Assembly (NCBI RefSeq): GCF_004006535.1
Contig: NZ_RLIH01000002.1
Span: 186,001 to 250,000, forward strand
Source: Anaerosphaera multitolerans
Lineage (GTDB): Bacteria; Bacillota; Clostridia; Tissierellales; Peptoniphilaceae
Length of the DNA stretch: 64,000 bases
Reading direction: 5' to 3'
Position numbers and translations under genes: made by a program
Shown here: positions 17,586 through 26,584 of the stretch, piece by piece
Layout of the letters: every line of letters begins with the position of its first letter
Numbering within the stretch: position 1 is the stretch's first letter
The notes under the pieces: generated by a model
What the model was told of the DNA's origin: nothing
The model's input: the letters and a program-made list of their open reading frames with translations, nothing else
Databases searched by the model: none

Positions 17586-17606
17586 ATTAGAAAGAGTGTG
17601 AAAGAT

Positions 17607-18473
17607 ATGAAGTATTATGGAAATGTATTTAGACCTCCAAGTGAGGCCAGATCTTTAATTATTCAAGCGACTATTGGCTGCGCTCACAATGATTGTACTT
17701 TCTGTTATATGTACAAAGATGAGCCCTTTATAGTTAGAAAGTTTGAAGACATAGTGGCTGATTTAGAGGAAATTAGAGAATATTTTCCAAGGTTTGAGAG
17801 AATATTTATAGCTGATGGAGATGCTTTAGTTTTAAAGACTGAAGATTTATTGAAATTGCTTCAGTATATTAAAGATAATTTTCCAAATGTAAAAAGAGTT
17901 TCCGCCTATGCTACAGCGGGAGATATTAACCGAAAATCAATAGAAGAGTTAAAACAACTTTATGATATGGGCTTGGAAATGCTTTATATCGGATTTGAAA
18001 GCGGCGATGATGAGATTCTCAAAGAGATTAAAAAAGGCCTTACAGTTGATGATTACACTAAGGCTATGGATAAATGTAAAGATGTTGGTTTTAAAACCTC
18101 CATTACTATAATTGTGGGACTTGGAGGCAGGGAAAAATGGGAGCAGAATGCTATAAATACTGCTAAGCTAATAACAGCAACAAAACCCGACTACGTTTCC
18201 TACTTAACTATGAGGCTTTACCAGAATACTCCTTTGTATAGAGATTATAAAGAGGGTAAGTTTGAAATGCCAAATGCTGAAGAATTGTTAGTTGAAATGA
18301 GATTGTTTTTAGAAAATGTAGATTCTGAAGGAACTATTTTCAGATCCAACCACGCTTCCAATTACGTTTCTTTGGGAGGAACTTTAAATAAAGATAGAGA
18401 GATGTTAATTCGTCAAATAGACGAAACACTGAAAAATAAAAACTTTAGACCGGAAGTGCTAAGAGGTTTTTAG
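17607..18473 (+). CDS. Radical SAM protein with CX4CX2C cluster motif
   Basis: A 288-residue radical SAM protein of the COG1032 type. The cluster-binding segment is IGCAHNDCTFCYMYK near residues 24-38, with spacing CX4CX2C instead of the usual CX3CX2C, a spacing I recall from a group of Firmicute homologues that begin the same way (YYGNVFRPPSEA). GFESGDDEIL and GLGG motifs fit the SAM-binding barrel. The reaction is unknown. An in-frame GTG lies at 17598, but GAGTGTGA makes the ATG at 17607 the better start. It follows pncB closely and precedes an unknown gene. Confidence 0.8.
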   Translation: MKYYGNVFRPPSEARSLIIQATIGCAHNDCTFCYMYKDEPFIVRKFEDIVADLEEIREYFPRFERIFIADGDALVLKTEDLLKLLQYIKDNFPNVKRVSAYATAGDINRKSIEELKQLYDMGLEMLYIGFESGDDEILKEIKKGLTVDDYTKAMDKCKDVGFKTSITIIVGLGGREKWEQNAINTAKLITATKPDYVSYLTMRLYQNTPLYRDYKEGKFEMPNAEELLVEMRLFLENVDSEGTIFRSNHASNYVSLGGTLNKDREMLIRQIDETLKNKNFRPEVLRGF

Positions 18474-18489
18474 TAGTTAGAGGTGGACT

Positions 18490-19296
18490 ATGTTATATAG
18501 GCTTAATTTACTTGAAAAGGAAAGTTATGAAACGCTTTTTGAAAGAGAAATTTTAATTGTAAATTATAAGGCCAAAAGTGGAAGTTCCGTTAAAATTAGA
18601 GATGATATTGTAATTGAAGAAGATATAAATCAATTTATCAATTTAATTTTAAATATTGGTATAGATGACTATATTTGGATAAGCTACAGGGAGAAATATT
18701 CTCTTGCAAAGGTAACTGACAGGACTTATTTTGATAAGGATAGATTTTTAGGTTTAATTAAAGTTGAGGTTTTTAGATACTATGGTCCATTGCCTAAGAA
18801 AATATTAGAAGGTATCGATAAAATTCAAATTGAAAAAATCATTGACGGAGATTTACTTTTAAAGTCCATGGACATTTTTAAAGCCTTAAAGAGTTTAAAT
18901 GAAAAGTCCTTTGATATTTCCGAGGAAGAAGACAGTGAAGTTCTGCAGTTGGAATTTGTCAAAAAAGAAAATGCGCTAGTTGAAATAAAAAACAGCTATG
19001 GAATAATACCTTATAAGAAAAAGCGGAAAATCAAAAGAAAGGACGAAACCAATAATTTTGGAGAGATGGTAATAGAGCTTCATCCTCCAGAAGAAAAAAT
19101 CGAAAGGGAAGTCAAGTTACCTCTTCCGACAAGAAAAGCAACACCTGCTTTAAAAAGCGGAATAGATTTTTATTTGTATTTAATTAAAAATAAAATGGAC
19201 TATTATTCCAGATTAAAGGAAAAAGAAAGCGAAAATATAAACAGCTACAATATGGATAGATATATATGGGGAAGATTTTTTAAAGATAAAAAATGA
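18490..19296 (+). CDS. Hypothetical protein, unknown function
   Basis: A 268-residue cytoplasmic protein I do not recognise. There is no signal peptide or membrane segment. The N-terminal half is rich in isoleucine and acidic residues, the middle (about 175-210) contains a basic KKKRKIKRKDE patch, and the C-terminal end is strongly charged with many lysines and tyrosines. GAGGTGG precedes the ATG, 16 bases after the radical SAM gene, so it probably belongs to the same transcript. No function is offered. Confidence 0.6.
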   Translation: MLYRLNLLEKESYETLFEREILIVNYKAKSGSSVKIRDDIVIEEDINQFINLILNIGIDDYIWISYREKYSLAKVTDRTYFDKDRFLGLIKVEVFRYYGPLPKKILEGIDKIQIEKIIDGDLLLKSMDIFKALKSLNEKSFDISEEEDSEVLQLEFVKKENALVEIKNSYGIIPYKKKRKIKRKDETNNFGEMVIELHPPEEKIEREVKLPLPTRKATPALKSGIDFYLYLIKNKMDYYSRLKEKESENINSYNMDRYIWGRFFKDKK

Positions 19297-19321
19297 GCAT
19301 AATAATTAATTTGAGGTGGAT

Positions 19322-19963
19322 ATGATATTTTTATTTGATTTAGACGGCACTATTGTAGATTCGGCGCAGGGAATAATAAACGGCTTATTATATGCCTTTA
19401 ATAAAAGCGGCGATGAAATTCCTGAAAAAGGGGACTTGAAAAAATTCATAGGACCTCCCTTTATGGATACATTTACTAAGGAGTTTGGATTTTCAAAAGA
19501 TAAGTCAAAATATCTTATAGAATTGTTCAGGGAGTATTACTTTGAGGAAGGTCAATTGGAAAGCGAACCCTATGAGGGTATGAAAGAACTTTTGGAAATT
19601 GTAAGTTCAAAGTATAAATTGGCAGTTGCAACGTCAAAACCTGAAGTACAAGCTGTGGAAATATTAAAAAATCACGGATTAGATGAATATTTTCACTTTA
19701 TAGGGGGAGCTACTTTAGATAATAGCCGAATAAAAAAACATGACGTTATTGAATATGTATTGGATAATTTAGATGTAAACAGCAGAGAAAATACTTTTAT
19801 GATAGGAGATAGGTATCCCGACATTGTAGGGGCAAGTATGTCCGGTTTACGCTCCATTGGAGTTTTATGGGGCTATGGAACCTTTGAAGAATTGCAATTT
19901 CACAAGGCGGATTATATTGAAGAAAGTGTAGACGGATTAAAGGACAGAATACTGTCTTTTTAA
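19322..19963 (+). CDS. HAD-family hydrolase, phosphoglycolate phosphatase-like
   Basis: A 213-residue HAD hydrolase. Motif I is FDLDGTIVD near residues 5-13 with the nucleophile aspartate; motif II is the serine or threonine in AVATSKPE; motif III/IV is MIGDRYPDIVGA with the magnesium-binding aspartates. A helical cap domain sits between motifs I and II, as in PGP/Gph and YqaB-like enzymes, so it most likely dephosphorylates a small metabolite. GAGGTGG upstream makes ATG at 19322 the start, not the GTG six bases earlier. Confidence 0.88.
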   Translation: MIFLFDLDGTIVDSAQGIINGLLYAFNKSGDEIPEKGDLKKFIGPPFMDTFTKEFGFSKDKSKYLIELFREYYFEEGQLESEPYEGMKELLEIVSSKYKLAVATSKPEVQAVEILKNHGLDEYFHFIGGATLDNSRIKKHDVIEYVLDNLDVNSRENTFMIGDRYPDIVGASMSGLRSIGVLWGYGTFEELQFHKADYIEESVDGLKDRILSF

Positions 19964-19974
19964 CAGGTGGATAG

Positions 19975-20628
19975 ATGTTAGTTTACAGTAAAATAGGAAT
20001 TATTTTAGAGATAATAGGTACTTTGGCCTTTGCATCTTCAGGCGCACTGGTAGCTATAAGGAAGAAAATGGACGTATTTGGAACTGTGGTTTTGGGAGTT
20101 GTAACGGCTCTTGGCGGAGGTTGTATAAGAGACATTATTTTGGGAATAAATCCTCCCAATATGTTTAGAAATTCCTCCTATGCACTTCAGGCAGTTGCCG
20201 CCTCTGTTATTCTCTTTATAGTATTCTACTACAAAAGCGACTATTTAAAATCTGACGTACTTAAAAGCTATGAAAATGTTATGATTATTTTAGATGCCAT
20301 AGGTCTGGGTGCCTTTACAGTTACGGGAATAAATACGGCTGTGGAATTGGGGTATACTGATGAAAAATTTCTTTTGATTTTTGTGGGTATGGTTACGGGA
20401 ATCGGAGGGGGAATTATTAGGGATTTATTTTCCAATGAAGTTCCCTTTGTATTTAAAGAGCAGATATACGCCGTTTCTTCTTTTATAGGAGCTTGTTTCT
20501 TTTTATTATTTAGAAATATAATGGGTTATGACACTTTGTTAATAGGAAGTGCCCTAGTAGTAGTTATTACTCGAATTATTGCAGTAAGGAAAAATTTAAA
20601 TTTGCCGAAAATTGATTATGAAGATTAA
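19975..20628 (+). CDS. TRIC/YadS (UPF0126) family membrane protein
   Basis: A 217-residue membrane protein with about seven hydrophobic segments arranged as two similar halves. Each half carries the family's glycine-rich signature: GVVTALGGGCIRDIILG and GMVTGIGGGIIRDLF. Prokaryotic TRIC proteins form trimeric cation channels. AGGTGG precedes the ATG, 11 bases after the HAD gene. It ends the transcript at a strong hairpin. Confidence 0.88.
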   Translation: MLVYSKIGIILEIIGTLAFASSGALVAIRKKMDVFGTVVLGVVTALGGGCIRDIILGINPPNMFRNSSYALQAVAASVILFIVFYYKSDYLKSDVLKSYENVMIILDAIGLGAFTVTGINTAVELGYTDEKFLLIFVGMVTGIGGGIIRDLFSNEVPFVFKEQIYAVSSFIGACFFLLFRNIMGYDTLLIGSALVVVITRIIAVRKNLNLPKIDYED

Positions 20629-20630
20629 GG

Positions 20631-20660
20631 AACCATAGATTTTATTCTATGGTTTTCATT
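20631..20660 (+). terminator. Intrinsic terminator
   Basis: Stem AACCATAGA (20631-20639) / TCTATGGTT (20646-20654) and a T-rich tail after the TRIC gene. Confidence 0.85.
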
Positions 20661-20789
20661 TTGTAAAAATAGGTTTACAAACTAGGACTTAATTCTAACG
20701 TGTAAAAGTGTTATTATAGTAATGTAGTATGAAAAATGTTATAATGGATAGTATGAAATGGATTTCATAAAAAAATAAGGAGGTATATT

Positions 20790-21560
20790 ATGACTTTTTA
20801 TGTTGATTTAAACAGCGACATAGGAGAGGGTTTCGGAGCTTATACCATGGGTATGGATGAAGAAATCATTAAACACGTTACAAGTATTAACCTTGCTTGT
20901 GGTTGGCATGCAGGAGATCCCTTAATAATGGACAAGACAGTAAAGATGGCAAAGGAGTACGGTGTAATGGTTGGAGCCCATCCCGGATATCCGGATTTAA
21001 TGGGATTCGGAAGAAGAAACTTGGATATTACTCCAGACGAAGCAAGATGTTATATGTTGTATCAAACGGGAGCTTTAATGGCCTTTACCAAAGCACATGG
21101 AATAAAGCTTCAACATATGAAGATGCATGGCGGATTTTATAATAAGGCCTGTGTAGATGAAAAGTTGGCTAATGCGGTACTTGATGGAATGGAAGCTTTG
21201 GATAAAGATGTTATCCTAATGGTTTTAAGTGGAAGTTACATAGCTAAAGAAGGAAAGAGAAGAGGGCTTAGAATTTCCGAGGAGGTATTTGCAGATAGGG
21301 GATATAATCCTGACGGTACTTTAGTAAATCGTTCTCTTCCGGGAGCTTTTGTAAAAGATCCAAAGGAAGCCATACCTAGAGTTATAAAAATGATTAAAGA
21401 GGGTAAGGTAGTAGCTGCAAATGGAGAGGAAATGGATATAAAAGCGGATTCTATCTGTGTTCATGGGGACAATCCAAAGGCAATAGAATTTGTAAAGGAA
21501 ATAAAAGAAGGTCTATTGGAAGCTGGAATTGAAATAGCTCCTATTGATAAATTTATATAA
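20790..21560 (+). CDS. pxpA: 5-oxoprolinase subunit A (LamB/YcsF family)
   Basis: A 256-residue PxpA. With PxpB and PxpC it forms the prokaryotic ATP-dependent 5-oxoprolinase, which opens the ring of 5-oxo-L-proline to give L-glutamate. Family landmarks are the N-terminal DLNSDIGEGFG, NLACGWHAGDP, GAHPGYPD, FADRGYNPDGTLV and SICVHGDNP. It starts a five-gene plus-strand operon whose order, ycsF-ycsG-kipI-kipA-ycsI in Bacillus terms, covers all subunits. AAGGAGG precedes the ATG. A TATAAT at 20740-20745 may be the -10 box, but no good -35 box is visible. Confidence 0.96.
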   Translation: MTFYVDLNSDIGEGFGAYTMGMDEEIIKHVTSINLACGWHAGDPLIMDKTVKMAKEYGVMVGAHPGYPDLMGFGRRNLDITPDEARCYMLYQTGALMAFTKAHGIKLQHMKMHGGFYNKACVDEKLANAVLDGMEALDKDVILMVLSGSYIAKEGKRRGLRISEEVFADRGYNPDGTLVNRSLPGAFVKDPKEAIPRVIKMIKEGKVVAANGEEMDIKADSICVHGDNPKAIEFVKEIKEGLLEAGIEIAPIDKFI

Positions 21561-21571
21561 GAGGTGACAAA

Positions 21572-22771
21572 ATGAGCGAAAAGAAAAAAAGTAATCTATC
21601 GGTCCTGTTAGGAGCAGCCTTTCTAATGGCAACTTCGGCTATAGGGCCCGGTTTTATGACACAGACGGCAAACTTTACTCAGGAACTGGGCGCGGATTTT
21701 GCCTTTGTAATTATAATAACTTTAATTATGAGTTTAGTAACTCAGCTTAACGTTTGGAGAGTTATTGGAATATCCGGACTTAGAGGTCAGGATATAGCCA
21801 ATAGAGTACTTCCGGGACTTGGATATGTAATTGCATTTTTAGTAGCGGCAGGAGGACTTGCCTTTAATATTGGTAACGTAGGCGGAACAGGTATTGGATT
21901 TAACGTAGTATTCGGTTTGGATATAAGAATAGGATCTGTACTTGGAGGACTTATAGGTATTGCCATATTCTCTTCAAAATCTGCGGGAAGTGCTATGGAT
22001 AAACTTACACAGATTCTTGGAGCTGCAATGATAATTTTAATAGGTTTTGTATGTATAAAGACACAACCTCCAGTTGCTGAAGCTGCTTTAAGAGCAGTTG
22101 CTCCTAAGGATATTATGGCAACTCGTAACGGAATCCTTACACTTCTTGGAGGAACAGTGGGAGGCTATATAGTTTTCTCAGGTGGACATAGACTTATAGA
22201 TGCCGGAATTACAGGTAAGGACAGTTTAAATCAGGTAAACCAATCTGCAATGATGGGAATCGGAGTTACTGCAATAGTAAGAGTATTACTATTCCTAGCT
22301 GTTCTTGGAGTTATTACTGCAGGCGGAGTTTTGGACCCCGACAACTTAATAGCATCTGCTTTTAGAATAGGTGCAGGTGAAGTGGGATATAAGATATTCG
22401 GTTTGGTAATGCTTGCAGCTGCAGCAACGTCTGTAGTGGGAGCGGCTTATACTTCCGTATCTTTCCTAAAGACTTTATTCAGACCTATAGAGCAAAATGA
22501 AAACTTAGTAACTATTATTTTTATAGTTATATCCACAGTGGTTTCAATAGTAGTTGGAAGTCCTCAAACAGTACTTGTTGTAGTAGGAGCAGTTAACGGC
22601 TTAATACTTCCGATAACTCTTGCTGTAATGTTAATTGCAAGTAAAAAACAAAGTATAATTGGAGATTATAAACATTCAAATGTACTGTTCTGGTTGGGAT
22701 GGATAGTTGTTATAATTTCTGCATATGTGGGAGTAACTTCATTTGGAGCTAGTATGTCCAAATTATTTTAG
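21572..22771 (+). CDS. ycsG: YcsG-like NRAMP-family transporter
   Basis: A 399-residue membrane protein of the NRAMP superfamily with about eleven hydrophobic segments. The first helix has GPGFMTQ, where metal-transporting NRAMPs have DPGN, so the metal-binding aspartate and asparagine are missing. This fits the YcsG branch, which is found next to 5-oxoprolinase genes and probably carries an organic substrate such as 5-oxoproline, not a divalent metal. That substrate is inferred from position. GAGGTGA precedes the ATG, 11 bases after pxpA. Confidence 0.85.
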   Translation: MSEKKKSNLSVLLGAAFLMATSAIGPGFMTQTANFTQELGADFAFVIIITLIMSLVTQLNVWRVIGISGLRGQDIANRVLPGLGYVIAFLVAAGGLAFNIGNVGGTGIGFNVVFGLDIRIGSVLGGLIGIAIFSSKSAGSAMDKLTQILGAAMIILIGFVCIKTQPPVAEAALRAVAPKDIMATRNGILTLLGGTVGGYIVFSGGHRLIDAGITGKDSLNQVNQSAMMGIGVTAIVRVLLFLAVLGVITAGGVLDPDNLIASAFRIGAGEVGYKIFGLVMLAAAATSVVGAAYTSVSFLKTLFRPIEQNENLVTIIFIVISTVVSIVVGSPQTVLVVVGAVNGLILPITLAVMLIASKKQSIIGDYKHSNVLFWLGWIVVIISAYVGVTSFGASMSKLF

Positions 22772-22781
22772 GAGGTAACAA

Positions 22782-23528
22782 ATGTATAAAGATGTGAAAT
22801 ACTTAGTTGCCGGTGATAGCGCAATTATTATGGAATTTGGAAATGAAATTTCAGAGGAAATAAATGCGAGAATTAGAAGTACAATTGATAAAATTGATGC
22901 TGCAAAAATTGACGGAATTGTGGAGTTGGTACCTACCTATAGGTCCATAACTATAAATTACAATCCAATAAAAATTAAGTATGATGAGCTAATTAAAAAA
23001 TTAAAGACCTTTGAAGAATTTGACAGCGATGCAACAGAGGGGAAAGTAAAAATTATAGAAATTCCAACTATATATGGAGGAGAGTATGGACCGGACATAG
23101 AATTTGTGGCGGAAAACGCCGGACTTTCTCAAGAGGAAGTTATAAAAATTCATACAGGAACAGACTACTTAGTATATATGCTTGGGTTTGCGCCGGGATT
23201 TACCTATCTTGGAGGAATGGACGAGAGAATAGCTACTCCAAGATTAAAGACTCCTAGGCTAAAAATTCCCGGAGGTTCCGTAGGAATAGCAGGAGCTCAA
23301 ACGGGAATGTATCCTTCAGAATCACCGGGGGGATGGCAGCTTATTGGTAGGACGCCTTTAAAGCTTTATGATGAAAAAAATGATCCGCCTGTATTTATAA
23401 ATGCCGGAGATTATATTAGATACGTTCAAATAGACGAAAAGGAATTTAATAGAATTAAAAGCTTAGTTGACCAAGGCGGGTACAAAGTAAGTATTAAAGA
23501 GGTAGATAGGGGTGAACTCAATGGCTAA
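22782..23528 (+). CDS. pxpB: 5-oxoprolinase subunit B (KipI family)
   Basis: A 248-residue carboxyltransferase-fold protein, PxpB/KipI. Family motifs are GFAPGFTYLGGMDERIATPR and the glycine-rich IPGGSVGIAGAQTGMYP and SPGGWQLIGRTP, which together form the cyclophilin-like C-terminal half. In Bacillus KipI also inhibits the sporulation kinase KinA, but the metabolic 5-oxoprolinase role is the general one and fits this operon. AGGAGGT lies before the ATG. The gene overlaps pxpC by 8 bases. Confidence 0.95.
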   Translation: MYKDVKYLVAGDSAIIMEFGNEISEEINARIRSTIDKIDAAKIDGIVELVPTYRSITINYNPIKIKYDELIKKLKTFEEFDSDATEGKVKIIEIPTIYGGEYGPDIEFVAENAGLSQEEVIKIHTGTDYLVYMLGFAPGFTYLGGMDERIATPRLKTPRLKIPGGSVGIAGAQTGMYPSESPGGWQLIGRTPLKLYDEKNDPPVFINAGDYIRYVQIDEKEFNRIKSLVDQGGYKVSIKEVDRGELNG

Positions 23529-24465
23529 TGTGAAAGTTATAATTCCGGGTATTTATACTACAGTACAAGATTACGGTAGAATAGGATATCAAAAGTTTGG
23601 AATAGCTGTGGCAGGCGTTATGGATGAATACTCCTATGAAATGGCAAATGCCTTGGTGGGAAATAAAAGAGGAGAAGCAGTTCTTGAACTGACATATTTC
23701 GGTCCAACTTTAAAATTTGAAGATGATATTGTAATAGCAGTCACAGGAGCTGATATGAGCCCTAAAATAGACAACAAGCCTGTTAATATGTATGAAAGTC
23801 ATCTGGTAAAAGCGGGAAGCACTCTTTCCTTTGGAAAACTTAAAAATGGAGTTAGGGCTTATCTTGCCTTTGGCGGCGAAATTGACGTACCTGTAGTAAA
23901 TGAAAGTAAGTCCACTTTTGTAAAGAGTAAGATGGGCGGATATGAGGGAAGACCTTTAAAATCAAAGGACGAATTAAATATTATAGTGAATAAAGAAGCA
24001 ACTGCGGGAAAAGTTTTAGATCCTATCTTCCACGCTATAATTGATAAGTTTAACGTTCTTAAAGTAGTACTTGGACCTCAAGACGATTACTTTACAGATA
24101 GGGGAATTAATAAGCTGTTCAGATCAGGAGGCTATACGATTTCCAAAAGTATGGACAGAATGGGAATAAGGCTTGAAGGAGTATCTTTGGAATCAAAGGG
24201 CGGAGCGGACATCGTATCTGACGGAACGGTAATGGGTGCAGTGCAAGTACCTTCAGATGGACTTCCCATTATTTTAATGGCCGACAGACAGACTACGGGA
24301 GGCTATACGAAAATAGGTACTATAATAAAGGAAGATATTTGCAAGGTAGCTCAAATGGGGGCTTTAAATAAAATATGTTTTGAAAGAATAGAACTTAAGG
24401 ATGCACAGGATTTATATGTGAAGTATGAAAATAAAATCCTTGCAGCTATTGACTCATTAAAGTAG
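23521..24465 (+). CDS. pxpC: 5-oxoprolinase subunit C (KipA, biotin-dependent carboxylase-like fold)
   Basis: A 314-residue PxpC/KipA protein. It begins with the usual IPGIYTTVQDYGRIGYQ stretch and contains GADMSPKIDN, AYLAFGGEIDVPV, GPQDDYFTD, SMDRMGIRLEG and SDGTVMGAVQVPSDGLPIILM, which define the family. It works with PxpA and PxpB. The frame opens at a GTG at 23512, but the AGGGGTG element containing that GTG is a ribosome binding site for the ATG at 23521, so I choose the ATG. Confidence 0.95.
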   Translation: MANVKVIIPGIYTTVQDYGRIGYQKFGIAVAGVMDEYSYEMANALVGNKRGEAVLELTYFGPTLKFEDDIVIAVTGADMSPKIDNKPVNMYESHLVKAGSTLSFGKLKNGVRAYLAFGGEIDVPVVNESKSTFVKSKMGGYEGRPLKSKDELNIIVNKEATAGKVLDPIFHAIIDKFNVLKVVLGPQDDYFTDRGINKLFRSGGYTISKSMDRMGIRLEGVSLESKGGADIVSDGTVMGAVQVPSDGLPIILMADRQTTGGYTKIGTIIKEDICKVAQMGALNKICFERIELKDAQDLYVKYENKILAAIDSLK

Positions 24466-25266
24466 GTGATTAAAATTAAGGACTTATCAAAATTGACGCC
24501 GCAGGAAGCTAGACTTTTAATTAGAGAAAATAAACTAATTGTTCCAACTTCAGGAATAAGCAAGGGACATATTCAAGGTAATCTTGCAATTTTACCAAAG
24601 GATGTGGCTTTTGAATTTTTAATATTTGCTCAAAGGAATCCTAAGCCTTGTCCGATTTTAGACGTTACAGACATTGGTGACCCTGAGCCGAAGTTAATGG
24701 CCAAGGGAGGAGACTTAAGGTATGACATTCCAAAGTACAGAGTATATAAAAAGGGAGAACTTGTAGAAGAAGTTACAGATATTGAAAAATACTGGACAGA
24801 TGATATGGTAGGCTTTGTAATAGGCTGCTCATTTTCCTTTGAATCTGCAATGCTAAATGCAGGAATACCTGTTAGACATATTGAAGACAATCACAATGTA
24901 CCAATGTATCTTACAAATATTGAAACAACTCCTGCGGGAATGTTCCATGGGAAAATGGTAGTTTCTATGAGGCCTGTACCTTATGATCAGGTTGTAAGGG
25001 CGGTAACTGTTACTTCCAGATTCCCTTCAGTACATGGCGCTCCAGTTCATGTGGGAGATCCGTCTTTAATCGGTATTAAAGATGTTGATAAACCGGATTT
25101 TGGAGAAGCTTCAGAAATTAAAGAGGGAGAAATTCCGGTATTTTGGGCATGCGGAGTGACACCTCAATCTATTGCTATGACATCTAAGCCTGAAATTATG
25201 ATTACTCACTCACCAGGATATATGTTGATTTGCGATCCTGTTGATGAAGATTTTTCAGTTTTATAA
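24466..25266 (+). CDS. ycsI: YcsI / DUF1445 (D-glutamate cyclase-like) family protein
   Basis: A 266-residue member of PF07286 (YcsI, DUF1445), which is related to part of the mammalian D-glutamate cyclase that makes 5-oxo-D-proline from D-glutamate. Visible family segments are VPTSGISKGHIQGNLAILPK, AQRNPKPCPILDVTD, FVIGCSFSFESAML, VSMRPVP and FWACGVTPQS. Placement at the end of a 5-oxoprolinase operon makes a role in D-glutamate or 5-oxoproline metabolism plausible. The listed start is the GTG directly after the pxpC stop; that GTG is part of AGGTGA, so translation could instead start at ATT, 24475, which would be unusual. Confidence 0.85.
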   Translation: MIKIKDLSKLTPQEARLLIRENKLIVPTSGISKGHIQGNLAILPKDVAFEFLIFAQRNPKPCPILDVTDIGDPEPKLMAKGGDLRYDIPKYRVYKKGELVEEVTDIEKYWTDDMVGFVIGCSFSFESAMLNAGIPVRHIEDNHNVPMYLTNIETTPAGMFHGKMVVSMRPVPYDQVVRAVTVTSRFPSVHGAPVHVGDPSLIGIKDVDKPDFGEASEIKEGEIPVFWACGVTPQSIAMTSKPEIMITHSPGYMLICDPVDEDFSVL

Positions 25267-25272
25267 ATTTTT

Positions 25273-25306
25273 AAAAGTAGAAGTTTAAACAGCTTCTACT
25301 TTTTAT
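25273..25306 (+). terminator. Intrinsic terminator of the pxp operon
   Basis: Stem AAAAGTAGAAG (25273-25283) / CTTCTACTTTT (25293-25303) with a T-rich tail. Confidence 0.9.
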
Positions 25307-25492
25307 TATGTAAGGAGCTAAAAAGTAAAGTTAATTTATTTTACATATGAAATTCGGATTATTAAACTTTTGAAAAAAAATATGAAAATATTGGGAAAGA
25401 TTAGAATATTTTTTAAATTTTAAAAGTTTTAGATATATATTAGACTTTTACGTTATATAATGCTAAAAAATGATACATATGAGGAGGAAAAA

Positions 25493-26266
25493 ATGTATTC
25501 GGGAATAGTATCAAAATTGGCAAATTTATCAGTTGCTAAGAGAACCCTGTATGAAGATTCAAAATTTAAGTACTTAGTTTCTTCTATGTTGGCGGGTTTT
25601 CACGTTGGAGTGGGGCTTTTGACCATGTGTCTTTCCATTGCTATTTTTGCAGATGTTAGTTTTCCAATAGTTAAACTTGTAAATGGCTTTTTATTTAGTT
25701 TGGCTTTATCTTTAGTCCTAGCTGCAGGTGGAGATTTATTTACAGGAAATGTACTTGTACTTTCCACAGGTGCCATGAATAAGAAAGTAACTACAGGTGA
25801 TGCAGTGAAAATCTGTACTTTTTCATATTTTGGAAATTTTTTAGGTGCAATCCTTTTAAGTTTAGTCTACTATGCCACTGATATACCTACTGACGGAATG
25901 ACTGATGCAATAATAAATTTAGCCATATCCAAGGCAAGTTACGGTGCATCGGCTTTGTTTTTCAAGGGGATACTTTGTAATATTTTAGTGTGCCTTGGAG
26001 TGTTGGTATACAATAAATTGGAAAATGAAGCTGCAAAATTAATTATGATTTTCTGGTGTATTTTGCCCTTTGTAGCTTTGGGATTTGAACACAGTGTTGC
26101 TAATATGACTTGTTTTACTTTGGCAAAGATGTTAACTCCTGACTTTACTTTTGCAATGATGATTAAAAACCTAATTCCTGTTACCTTGGGAAATATAGTG
26201 GGTGGCTTTGTACTGGCTGGTACCTATCAGATTATGGGTACGAAGAGCGAGAAAGTAAAAAACTAA
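25493..26266 (+). CDS. Formate/nitrite transporter (FNT) family channel
   Basis: A 257-residue FNT-family protein with six hydrophobic segments. Family features are the N-terminal LVSSMLAGFHVGVG loop, GGDLFTGNVLVLSTG (helix break and selectivity region), and GFEHSVANMT with the central histidine. FNT channels move formate, nitrite or hydrosulfide. Histidine breakdown through formimino-tetrahydrofolate releases formate in fermenting clostridia, so formate export is a reasonable guess. The frame opens at 25460, but GAGGAGG makes ATG 25493 the start. It is a single-gene unit with its own terminator. Confidence 0.9.
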   Translation: MYSGIVSKLANLSVAKRTLYEDSKFKYLVSSMLAGFHVGVGLLTMCLSIAIFADVSFPIVKLVNGFLFSLALSLVLAAGGDLFTGNVLVLSTGAMNKKVTTGDAVKICTFSYFGNFLGAILLSLVYYATDIPTDGMTDAIINLAISKASYGASALFFKGILCNILVCLGVLVYNKLENEAAKLIMIFWCILPFVALGFEHSVANMTCFTLAKMLTPDFTFAMMIKNLIPVTLGNIVGGFVLAGTYQIMGTKSEKVKN

Positions 26267-26312
26267 AGTAACAATAATGAGAAAGATTTAGATTGTATTA
26301 GTAAAAGTGCTG

Positions 26313-26352
26313 TTTTAAAGGACAGTTTAATTTTAAGCTGTCTTTTAAAAAT
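26313..26352. terminator. Intrinsic terminator after the FNT gene
   Basis: Stem TTTTAAAGGACAG (26313-26325) / CTGTCTTTTAAAA (26338-26350) with one G-U pair. Both flanks are A/T-rich. The rest of the gap up to the promoter at 26536 shows nothing I can name. Confidence 0.75.
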
Positions 26353-26535
26353 TTTAAAGTTCATGGGAAAGATAAAATAGCTAGAAGCTTTAAATTTCAA
26401 GGGGAAACTAAATATTTATAAATATTAAAAAAATTACAAAAATTAAGTAAGTACATGTGTAATTTCAAATAGAGGAATCTTAGATTTAAATAATTTGTTT
26501 TAAATTTGGAACCGATTTTTTAAAGTGGAAAACGG

Positions 26536-26564
26536 TTGAATTAATTATATTCCTTTGTTATAAT
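26536..26564 (+). promoter_or_regulatory. Promoter of the glutamate dehydrogenase gene
   Basis: TTGAAT at 26536-26541, a 17-base spacer and TATAAT at 26559-26564. The transcript would have a leader of about 105 bases. Confidence 0.75.
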
Positions 26565-26584
26565 TAGCTTGTATTAAGCGTTGT

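Noticed and set aside
21572-22771. Manganese/iron transporter of the NRAMP family
   Set aside because: The metal-binding DPGN motif is replaced by GPGF and the gene is embedded in a 5-oxoprolinase operon, so a metal role is unlikely.
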